From JANNRR01 sp043736155 (GTDB lineage: Bacteria; Pseudomonadota; Alphaproteobacteria; Rhodobacterales; Rhodobacteraceae), in the NCBI GenBank assembly GCA_043736155.1, contig JAYTDA010000172.1:11498-75497 (forward strand): DNA of 64,000 bases, written 5' to 3'. Below the pieces are notes generated by a model, which saw only the letters and a list, made by a program, of their open reading frames with translations, did not search any database and was not told the DNA's origin. Of this stretch, positions 30,024-36,909 are shown one piece after another (within the stretch, counting starts at the first letter, position 1; the number at the start of each line of letters is the position of its first letter). The translations under genes and the position numbers were made by a program.

Positions 30024-30989
30024 CTATGGCGCAGCCGTGACCCGGTTCGGCACCGTGCGCCCTTCGGCAAAGGCCAGCAGGTTCTCCACCGCCATCAGCC
30101 CCATCGCTTCGCGCACCTCCAGCGCAGCAGTGCCAAGATGCGGCAGCAGAACCACATTTTCCAGCGCCTGTAACCCCGCAGGCACCAGCGGTTCCTGTTC
30201 GTAAACATCAAGCCCGGCGCCACCGATCTGCCCGCTTTGCAAGGCCGCAATCAGCGCCGCCTCATCCACCACATCGCCGCGCGAAATGTTGACAAAGATC
30301 GCATGCGGCTGCATCGCGCCAAACACCCCGGCCCCGATCAGGTGCCGTGTGGCCGCCCCACCCGGCACCGCCGCCACCAGCACATCGACCTCGGCCGCCA
30401 GCGCCGCCACCGATGCCAGCTGTTCCGCCGGTACCCCGGCATCGGCCACCGGCGAGCGGTTGCAAAACTTCACCGCCATGCCAAAGCCATGGTGACAGCG
30501 CCGTGCAACCGCGCGGCCGATCCGCCCCATGCCAACGATACCGACCACCTTGCCGCTGACATGCAGCCCCAGCATCTGGGTCGGGTGCCAGCCTTGCCAA
30601 CCGCCGCTGCGCACCAGCCGTTCGCCTTCACCGGCGCGGCGCGCCGCCATCAGGATCAGCATCATCGCGATATCTGCGGTGGAATCGGTCACCGCACCCG
30701 GAGTGTTCGATACCACGATGCCCGCCGCTTCTGCCGCCGCCACATCGATATGGTTGTATCCGACGCCGAAATTCCCCAGCATCCGCGCACGCGGCTTCGG
30801 CACCGCGCCAAAGGCGGCAGCATCGTAAATGTCGCGCAACGTTGGCAACACCAGATCAAAGTCGTGCAAAGATGCGGTGATTTCGTCGCGGGTCAGGGGC
30901 AGGGTTTCACTGCGCACCGTCACGTCAAACCGCGCCTGCGCCGCTGTGACCACCTTGGGTGGCAGCGGGCGGGTGATCAATAACCTCAA
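30024..30989 (-). CDS. D-isomer-specific 2-hydroxyacid dehydrogenase
   Basis: A 321-residue NAD(P)-dependent reductase of the glyoxylate/hydroxypyruvate type. The NAD motif is GIVGMGRIGRAVARR, and the catalytic set NISRGDVVDE (Arg), DVYEQEP (Glu) and LLPHLGTA (His) is complete. No ATG fits; a TTG at 30989 gives LRLLITRPLPPKV, the family's N-terminus, and overlaps the stop of the csaA gene (TTGA), so I take that start. It is the last gene of the ybjN-proC-csaA operon. Confidence 0.9.
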   Translation of the reverse strand: MRLLITRPLPPKVVTAAQARFDVTVRSETLPLTRDEITASLHDFDLVLPTLRDIYDAAAFGAVPKPRARMLGNFGVGYNHIDVAAAEAAGIVVSNTPGAVTDSTADIAMMLILMAARRAGEGERLVRSGGWQGWHPTQMLGLHVSGKVVGIVGMGRIGRAVARRCHHGFGMAVKFCNRSPVADAGVPAEQLASVAALAAEVDVLVAAVPGGAATRHLIGAGVFGAMQPHAIFVNISRGDVVDEAALIAALQSGQIGGAGLDVYEQEPLVPAGLQALENVVLLPHLGTAALEVREAMGLMAVENLLAFAEGRTVPNRVTAAP

Positions 30990-31318
30990 AACATCCGCCC
31001 CCCCAATGGCACGGCAAAGTCGGGCACCAGCAGCACCACCTCGCCATCCGCGTCCGGCACCCCCAGTACCAGCACTTCGGACAGAACCTTGCCGATCTGG
31101 CGTGGCGGAAAGTTCACCACCGCCACGACCTTGCGCCCCACCAGCGTTTCCGGCGTGTAGTGGCGTGTCAGTTGGGCAGAGCTTTTCTTCGGCCCAATCT
31201 CCGGCCCGAAATCCAGCCACAGCCTGATCGCCGGTTTGCGCGCCTCGGGATAGGGTTCGGCGCGGGTGATGATGCCGACGCGGATATCAAATTTCAGGAA
31301 ATCGTCGTAGGAAATCAT
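30986..31318 (-). CDS. csaA: CsaA-like tRNA-binding domain protein
   Basis: A 110-residue stand-alone EMAP/Trbp111 OB-fold. The family hallmark FLKFDIRVGIITRAEPYPEA is at the N-terminus, and IGPKKSSAQLT and VNFPPRQIG follow. CsaA proteins bind tRNA or act as chaperones. The start at 31318 overlaps the stop of proC (ATGA), and the end overlaps the next gene, so the cluster is tightly coupled. Confidence 0.9.
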   Translation of the reverse strand: MISYDDFLKFDIRVGIITRAEPYPEARKPAIRLWLDFGPEIGPKKSSAQLTRHYTPETLVGRKVVAVVNFPPRQIGKVLSEVLVLGVPDADGEVVLLVPDFAVPLGGRMF

Positions 31319-32127
31319 TTGCCCAGTTCCCGCCCGCGTGCGGCAGCGGCGGCAACAGCGCGTTTGAGCAACGGCGGAAAGCCGGTTTCCGGGTCCATCA
31401 GCACCGCCAAAGCTGCGGCCGTAGTGCCACCGGGGCTGGTGACATTGATGCGCAGTTGCGCCGCAGCCTCGGGGGCCTGATGCGCCAGTTCCCCGGCGCC
31501 ACATACGGTGGTCCGTGCCAGTTGCATCGCCATCTCGGGGGCCAGCCCCTCGGCAACACCCGCTGCCGCCATCGCCTCGATCAGGTGAAACACATAGGCA
31601 GGGCCAGAGCCGGACAGGGCGGTCACCGCATCCATCTGGCCTTCATGCTCCAGCAGCACCACCTGCCCCACGGCCGACATCAGCCCCTCTGCCAGCGCCA
31701 GCCCTTCGGCACCTGCCCGGTCATTCGCCACCAGCGCCGTGATGCCGCGCCCGACCGCAGCGGGGGTGTTGGGCATGGCGCGGACAATCGGGGTTGCTGC
31801 GCCAAGCGTCGCGGCAAAGGTGGCAATGGTGGTGCCTGCGGCGATCGACAGGAACAGCGTCGCGCCATTGCCCAGCGCCACAATCGAGGGCAGCGCCGCG
31901 CCCATCATCTGCGGTTTGACCGCCAGAACACAAACGGCAGCTGCGGCGGGCACCCCCTGGTTCAGATGGACCCCCTGCGCCTGTAGCCAATCAGACGGAT
32001 TAGGTTCCAGAACCCAGACAGCTTGCTCGGAAATCCCCTGCGCCAACCACCCCGCCAGCAGCGCCGACCCCATCTTGCCACAGCCCAGCAACACCAGCCC
32101 GTGGCTGTTTACCTGTTCCATCACCAT
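31315..32127 (-). CDS. proC: Pyrroline-5-carboxylate reductase
   Basis: A 270-residue enzyme for the last step of proline synthesis. N-terminal NAD(P) motif LLGCGKMGSALLAGW, the LAVKPQMM segment, VRAMPNTPAAVGRGIT, and the active-site helix MDAVTALSGSGPAYVFHLIEAM followed by NVTSPGGTTAAAL are all present. Two ATGs (32127 and 32121) are possible starts. It lies 24 bases after ybjN and overlaps csaA. Confidence 0.95.
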   Translation of the reverse strand: MVMEQVNSHGLVLLGCGKMGSALLAGWLAQGISEQAVWVLEPNPSDWLQAQGVHLNQGVPAAAAVCVLAVKPQMMGAALPSIVALGNGATLFLSIAAGTTIATFAATLGAATPIVRAMPNTPAAVGRGITALVANDRAGAEGLALAEGLMSAVGQVVLLEHEGQMDAVTALSGSGPAYVFHLIEAMAAAGVAEGLAPEMAMQLARTTVCGAGELAHQAPEAAAQLRINVTSPGGTTAAALAVLMDPETGFPPLLKRAVAAAAARGRELGK

Positions 32128-32151
32128 CCCCGAACACTCGCCGGGACCAGC

Positions 32152-32655
32152 CTAGGCGCGGCCGTAAGCCTCTGCAATGGCGACTTTCAGCGCATCGACT
32201 GGGGAGCGGTCGGCCCAGGCCACCAGTTGAAACGCCGGGTAGAACCGTTCGCAATTGGTGACAGCCAGACCGATCATCCGGTCGATCTGTTCCGGCCCGG
32301 CAATCTGGCCACCGGTCAGCACCAGACCATAGCGATAGACCATCAGCCGCTGTTCGACCCAATAGGTGAAAGCCCCGGCCCAGCATTCGTCATTGGTCAG
32401 GTTCAACAGTTCATAAAGCTGCGCCATCTTCTCGGTCGGCGGCTCCATTTCAAAGGTGCAGATCAACCGCAGCGTCTCGTCATGGGCCGACCAGGCCAGC
32501 GTGATCGAATAGGTCCGCCACTGGCCTTCGACCGACATGGCGATCTGATCATCTGTCACCCGGTCAAAATCCCAGGCGTGATGTTCAGCCAGCGTTTCCA
32601 CGATGTCGATCGGATGCAGGTCATCGGTCTGCGGAAAGGTTTCAGAAAGCGACAT
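32152..32655 (-). CDS. YbjN-domain protein
   Basis: A 167-residue protein of the YbjN fold, related to type III secretion chaperones (HPIDIVETLAEHHAWDFDR, LICTFEMEPPTEKMAQLYELL, FTYWVEQRLMVYRYGL). The start at 32655 has GAGG nearby. Members affect motility and envelope behaviour but have no known activity. It is the first gene of the operon with proC, and its upstream side borders the prophage. Confidence 0.85.
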   Translation of the reverse strand: MSLSETFPQTDDLHPIDIVETLAEHHAWDFDRVTDDQIAMSVEGQWRTYSITLAWSAHDETLRLICTFEMEPPTEKMAQLYELLNLTNDECWAGAFTYWVEQRLMVYRYGLVLTGGQIAGPEQIDRMIGLAVTNCERFYPAFQLVAWADRSPVDALKVAIAEAYGRA

Positions 32656-32814
32656 TGCCCGGCCTCGTTGTTTTAGCCTTTTGTGAGCCAGAACCCACAA
32701 TCAGCAGGGTGTCCGACAAGGTGCGGCAGTTGCCCCCTGCCACCCTTACTAGATATGGTATGCCGAAAGCGAAACCCTGCATAGCAGTATTTTTGTGAAA
32801 TTTCTGTGGACAAG

Positions 32815-32905
32815 TTATGTGTGTAGCGTGACAGCAGATCCTGCATTGTTTGACAGCAGATATGGCAGCAGAACGATTTTTCGCGCTGCAGGTGCGAAGT
32901 GGGGC
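32815..32905. other. Prophage right end with repeated sites
   Basis: TGACAGCAGAT occurs at 32829-32839 and again at 32851-32861, exactly 22 bases apart, with a third degenerate copy (GGCAGCAGAAC) at 32864. TGCAGGTGC follows at 32887-32895. All recur in the same order at 54249-54340. The 22-base spacing (two helix turns) and terminal position fit transposase binding sites of a Mu-like end. Confidence 0.65.
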
Positions 32906-33010
32906 GGGTGGGAAGGGCTGGGCCGGGGGCTGGGCGGGTTGAACCGGGGGTGAAACCGGGGTTCTTGAACCGGGTTTGAACGCCGCTTGAAGGCCGGTTT
33001 GAACCCCGTT

Positions 33011-33376
33011 TCAAGCCAGCTTCTTCCCCACATGCACCTCTTCATACCCCGAGTTCGGCACCGTCTCCAGCGCACCGCCGGAAAAGGTCGCGTTGAACTC
33101 GCAGTGATAGACCCCGGCGTCCACGATGCCGCCCGAGGGCCAGACGAACCGCATCCAGCCGTCGACCGGGCTGACGGTGATGGTGCTGCCGTCGTCCAGG
33201 GTGACCGGCCCGGACCAGACCGCCGCGGCGACCCGCGACAGCACCAAAGGCCCCGCCACCTTTGCCAGCGAAAAGTCCACCGTGGCCCCGGTCAGGTTGA
33301 CCGGCGCACCGGTGCCATCGCGCATCTGGCGCAGCAGCGCAGGCGAGGTATTGCCCTGTTTGATGTAAAACGTCAT
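33011..33376 (-). CDS. Phage baseplate/fibre protein, BppU N-terminal-like
   Basis: A 121-residue protein with the sequence pattern of the BppU/DUF2479 N-terminal domain: FYIKQGNTSPALLRQMRD, GATVDFSLAKV, then WPSGGIVDAGVYHCEFNATF and ETVPNSGYEEVHV. Such domains attach fibres to the baseplate. It is the last gene before the right end. A partial copy is found at 54459-54608. Confidence 0.75.
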   Translation of the reverse strand: MTFYIKQGNTSPALLRQMRDGTGAPVNLTGATVDFSLAKVAGPLVLSRVAAAVWSGPVTLDDGSTITVSPVDGWMRFVWPSGGIVDAGVYHCEFNATFSGGALETVPNSGYEEVHVGKKLA

Positions 33377-33377
33377 G

Positions 33378-34172
33378 TCACGCCCCCAATCCATTCCTGC
33401 CGTCCAGTCCGGCCAGACGGTTTCTGCCGTCCCACCCGGACAGCGTGGTCCGGCTGATCCGGCCCGCTGTGCTGCGCAACCCTGACCCCGGGATGCCGAC
33501 ACTGCCGGTGCCGCTGCCGGTCAGGCCGAACAACCCGGCAGAGATGCCCCGCACCGGCACCGCCCCGGTTCCGCCGCCGGCAAGCGCCACAGAGCCTGCG
33601 CCCGACCCTGCCACCCGCACGCTGCCGCTGCCGCTGCCGGTCAGCGGCAGAGCGCCCGATCCGGTGCCACTGATCCCGTTCGGGGCGGTGCCACTGCCCG
33701 CGCCGCCGAGGAGAAGGCTCCCCGAGCCAGTGCCATTCACGAGCACTGAACCGGTGCCGGAACCGCCGAGCGGCAGGCTGCCCGCGCCAGTTCCGGCAAC
33801 CGCACCAGTGCCGGTGCCAGACCCGGTCAGCGCGATGGTGCCGGCAGCCGTGCCTTTGACCGCCACCGCGCCGGTGCCGGTGCCGCCGAGGGGCAAGGCC
33901 CCCGCTCCGGCACCCGCGACTGCCGCCGCACCGGCTCCTGATCCCGTCAGCGCAACCGTTCCGGCCCCGGTGCCCGCGACAGCCACGGCACCGGTGCCGG
34001 TACCACCCAGCCCAACCGTGCCAGCCCCGACGCCTGCTACCAGAACCGTCCCGGTGCCACCGCCAGCCAGCGCCATTGTGCCAGCGCCGGTGCCGGATAG
34101 TCCCGACGCGCCGATGGTCAGCGGGTTGCTGCCAAAGACCAGCCGGTTGGTACTGACGTAAAGGACGCCCAT
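33378..34172 (-). CDS. Glycine-rich decapeptide-repeat fibre protein
   Basis: A 264-residue protein made almost wholly of about twenty 10-residue repeats of the form GxGxGxhxhx (for example GTGAGTVALT, GSGSGSVRVA, GTGTGAVAVA), from about residue 27 to 225, with a short unique N-terminus (MGVLYVSTNRLVFGSNPLT) and C-terminus. Alternation of Gly and small hydrophobic residues suggests an extended fibre of beta or polyglycine type. It lies among tail fibre genes and probably forms a shaft or adhesin tip. No homologue is recognised. Confidence 0.75.
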   Translation of the reverse strand: MGVLYVSTNRLVFGSNPLTIGASGLSGTGAGTMALAGGGTGTVLVAGVGAGTVGLGGTGTGAVAVAGTGAGTVALTGSGAGAAAVAGAGAGALPLGGTGTGAVAVKGTAAGTIALTGSGTGTGAVAGTGAGSLPLGGSGTGSVLVNGTGSGSLLLGGAGSGTAPNGISGTGSGALPLTGSGSGSVRVAGSGAGSVALAGGGTGAVPVRGISAGLFGLTGSGTGSVGIPGSGLRSTAGRISRTTLSGWDGRNRLAGLDGRNGLGA

Positions 34173-34576
34173 CAGAAGGCCGTCAGGGTGAACCGCCAGA
34201 CATCCGCCACCTGTTCTCGGCTCAGAACCGGCTCTGCCGGCAGCCAGGACCGATAGGCGTCAATCAGCGCCATCACCCGTTCGAACCCGAAGCTGTCGGA
34301 GGCGCGCAGGCCCTTCAGGGTGGCGTAGGACACCGGGTCGGCGGCGTGCATCGCGGCCTCCAGCCCGTCCCAGACCGTCTCAAAGCCGGACAGGGCCAAC
34401 AGAAAGGCAAACTGCGCCCGGTTCAGGTCCGGGAGCGGATCGGCGTAGCTGTCGATGATCGCCTGCACCGCCTTGTCGTCATCGGCCTCCCATTTGCCGT
34501 CGACCTCGGCCAGCCGGTATCCGGCTTCGGCGATGGCCGCGTGCAGACCGGATCCCTTTTCGACATAGCGGATCAT
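34172..34576 (-). CDS. Phage protein in the tail-fibre cluster
   Basis: A 134-residue protein starting MIRYVEKGSGLHAAIAEAG, with acidic helical sequence (DLNRAQFAFLLALSGFETVWDGLEAAM) and a Trp-containing end (VADVWRFTLTAF). The start at 34576 follows GAAAGG; the frame upstream is noncoding. Stop and next start nearly touch the repeat-protein gene. It may be a fibre assembly factor, going only by its place beside the fibre genes. Confidence 0.7.
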   Translation of the reverse strand: MIRYVEKGSGLHAAIAEAGYRLAEVDGKWEADDDKAVQAIIDSYADPLPDLNRAQFAFLLALSGFETVWDGLEAAMHAADPVSYATLKGLRASDSFGFERVMALIDAYRSWLPAEPVLSREQVADVWRFTLTAF

Positions 34577-34586
34577 GGCGGACCTT

Positions 34587-35387
34587 TCAGGTGGAACGAA
34601 GCCAGATGGCGGTGGCGATGGCGGTGGTTGTGTCGGACACTTCACTGACCAGATAGCCCCAGGTGGCTGGTGCGGCGGTGGCAAAGGCCAGGGTGCGGCG
34701 CAAGAGCTTGCGCGGGTTGACGGTGATGTTGGATGTGGTCAGTTCCGGGGTGGTCGCGGTGCCCCAGGCCGACAGGGTGGCGGTCGACGATGTGCGCATC
34801 CCGATCCAGTAGGTCACCCCCGCCCGGAAGGTCAGCGCCACCGTTGCCTCCTTGATCCCGGTGGTGGCAAAGTCGAGCGTCGCGGTCTCGACGATCAGAT
34901 TGTTCGGCAAACCGCTGGCGTCGGCATCGTAGACCACGATCTTGCCCTGTGCCGCCGCAACCAGTGTGGTCACGTTGACCGAAAGGCGGTCAATCGTCAG
35001 ATCGGCGCGCGGGATGAACGGAAAGAGGTCGATCCGGTTGAGCACCCCGGCAATGGTGCCGGTGGCACCGCCCATGCCGGTGGTGATGGTGGCGATGTAG
35101 CTGCCCGCTGCGGGGTTCTGATGCGCAAACGGCGTGCCGAAGATGATCCGGGTGATGCCGTTGATCCGCATCCGGACCTGGCCGGCCGTGGTGTTGTACC
35201 AGACCAGGCCGTTGGCCGGAGACCCGGGGTCAGCGGCCAGGGATGGGATGCTGAACCCGTTCGGAAGCAGGCTGTCGGGTGCCAGCAGATCACCGCCAAA
35301 CGGCGCAGCGGCTCCGGAGCGCACCATGATCGCATCATTGGTGGTCCGGGCCCTTGGGGTGAAGCTCTCGAAATCAATGTCGGGCAT
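34587..35387 (-). CDS. Tail fibre/receptor-binding protein
   Basis: A 266-residue protein. The N-terminus (MPDIDFESFTPRARTTNDAIMVR) is followed by GLVWYNTTAGQVRMRING, a motif widely seen in phage fibre or collar proteins, and the C-terminal half is a beta-rich domain (NLIVETATLDFATTG, TVALTFRAGVTYWIGM, SEVSDTTTAIATAIWL). The start overlaps the stop of the gene before it (ATGA). Its C-terminal part is duplicated, degraded, at 54607-55015. Confidence 0.78.
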   Translation of the reverse strand: MPDIDFESFTPRARTTNDAIMVRSGAAAPFGGDLLAPDSLLPNGFSIPSLAADPGSPANGLVWYNTTAGQVRMRINGITRIIFGTPFAHQNPAAGSYIATITTGMGGATGTIAGVLNRIDLFPFIPRADLTIDRLSVNVTTLVAAAQGKIVVYDADASGLPNNLIVETATLDFATTGIKEATVALTFRAGVTYWIGMRTSSTATLSAWGTATTPELTTSNITVNPRKLLRRTLAFATAAPATWGYLVSEVSDTTTAIATAIWLRST

Positions 35388-35788
35388 CAGGCACCGCCAG
35401 CCGTCAGGGTAAAGGAGGTGATCGTCACCTGCTGGGCCAATGCGATCACGATATTGTCCAGGGTGATATCGCCGCCGCCGCCGGTGGCGGTGACGGTGCC
35501 CTGCCAATGGCAGGTGACCCCCTGGTTGATCCGGAAATGCGCCGCCGTACCAGCCGCATCGGCGCTGGTATCCTGCCAGCTGCCGGACAGCGCCTTGGCC
35601 CCGGCGGCGGCGGCAGCCAGCCAGTCAGACGGCAGGACCAGGGTGGCCAGCACGGTGCCGGTGGCGGCAGCAGCACAGTTGGCGGGTGCGGCACCGGTGC
35701 GGATTTCCAGCGTCGGGGCGGTGCCGATCGCGGTTTCCATCGCATCAAGAGCGGCGTTTCGGGCGACGGCAGAGAACTGGAAGGCCAT
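35387..35788 (-). CDS. Phage tail-associated protein
   Basis: A 133-residue protein beginning MAFQFSAVARNAALDAMETAIG, with a beta-rich body (TLEIRTGAAPANCAAAATGT, HWQGTVTATGGGGDI). AGGAG precedes the ATG. This type is common just before fibre genes in alphaproteobacterial prophages. Its exact place in the virion is unknown. Confidence 0.72.
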   Translation of the reverse strand: MAFQFSAVARNAALDAMETAIGTAPTLEIRTGAAPANCAAAATGTVLATLVLPSDWLAAAAAGAKALSGSWQDTSADAAGTAAHFRINQGVTCHWQGTVTATGGGGDITLDNIVIALAQQVTITSFTLTAGGA

Positions 35789-35809
35789 GGGGATTTGCTC
35801 CTTTGATTG

Positions 35810-36907
35810 TCAGAGAGAGGCGCGCAGTTTCAGGCGCCAGTTGGCAGGGGTGATGGTGGCGGCGGCACCGGTGGTCAGGTTGTTGAGGATGAAGCTGGCG
35901 GCGCTCCCGAAGATCACGCGGAGGTTCGCGGTGTCGTTGGCAGAGACGGTGTAGCCGTTCGATCCGGTGCCGTTCGACAGCGCGATGTAAACGCTGTCGC
36001 CGACGCCGTAGCCATGCTCGGCCGTCAGGCATTCGAGGCTGGCAGAGACGGCGAAAGGCCGGGCACCAAGGCCATGGGCAAGGGTCAGCGACCCGCCCAG
36101 CGTGATGGTCTGGTTGGACGAGGTGAAACGGCCCACGCTTTGCAGGGTGGCAGGGTAGTTGGCGGAATCGATCGCCTGCACCCAAGGCTGCCAGACGCCG
36201 CCGGATTTGCGCCGATACCACATCTCGTTGCCGACCGTTCCCCGGATCGCGAGTTGAGCGGCGGTGGTGGTGTTGGCCTGCTGATGAAACAGCAGGTAGT
36301 TCGTGGCCGCCGCCGGTGCGCCGACACAGGCGGTGGTGGCGTTGCGGTAAAAGCCGTCGGCAGCGATGGCGTCGAAATCCTCGGTGGTGATCGCGTTGCC
36401 GCCAAGGCCAAAGGCCCCGGTGAACATCAGCCGGTTGGCGGTGGCATCAGCGGTACTGGTCTGGGCCGGACGCTGAAACGGCAGGCTGATCCAGGCGGTG
36501 CCGGTGCAGATCAGCAGCGAGGCGGCACCGGCGGGGATCGTGATCGTCGCCGCCCCGTCGACCAGCTCGGCCCCGCTCGGATCGATGGTTATGGTGCCAA
36601 CGCCTGCATTGGCCAGAATGACGTTGAAGCCGATGCCGAGCGAGGCAGCGGCACTCAGGCTCAGGGTCCAGCTGCCGCTGGCCGAAATCACGTCGCCGCG
36701 GTCGCCGCTGACCACGGTGTAGGCGGCACTTTTTGTGATGAACTGGGTGAAGGGCACCCCCAGCGCGGCCAGGGCAGCGGCAATCGTGCCGCTGGTGCCG
36801 ACCAGCCCGGCCAGAAAGTCGCGCTGTGCTGCGATCGCCGTCTTGATGGCGATATGGGTGTTGGTGACGGCACCGGTCAGTTCACCGGAAGTGGGCAAGG
36901 CTACCAT
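35810..36907 (-). CDS. Tail fibre protein
   Basis: A 365-residue protein. The N-terminus (MVALPTSGELTGAVTNTHIAIKTAI) resembles phage fibre attachment regions, the middle is a beta-rich region (GDVISASGSWTLSLSAAAS) and there is a YRRKSGGVWQPWVQ stretch typical of pyocin/phage tail knobs. The ATG at 36907 has GGAG upstream; a TTG two codons earlier is less likely. It lies immediately after gene J. Confidence 0.78.
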   Translation of the reverse strand: MVALPTSGELTGAVTNTHIAIKTAIAAQRDFLAGLVGTSGTIAAALAALGVPFTQFITKSAAYTVVSGDRGDVISASGSWTLSLSAAASLGIGFNVILANAGVGTITIDPSGAELVDGAATITIPAGAASLLICTGTAWISLPFQRPAQTSTADATANRLMFTGAFGLGGNAITTEDFDAIAADGFYRNATTACVGAPAAATNYLLFHQQANTTTAAQLAIRGTVGNEMWYRRKSGGVWQPWVQAIDSANYPATLQSVGRFTSSNQTITLGGSLTLAHGLGARPFAVSASLECLTAEHGYGVGDSVYIALSNGTGSNGYTVSANDTANLRVIFGSAASFILNNLTTGAAATITPANWRLKLRASL

Positions 36908-36909
36908 GA

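Noticed and set aside
33480..34110. CRISPR array
   Set aside because: Regular 30-bp periodicity comes from decapeptide coding repeats, not from palindromic repeats with unique spacers.
33378..35390. Diversity-generating retroelement near the fibre genes
   Set aside because: No reverse transcriptase and no template/variable repeat pair were seen; the repeats are regular structural repeats.
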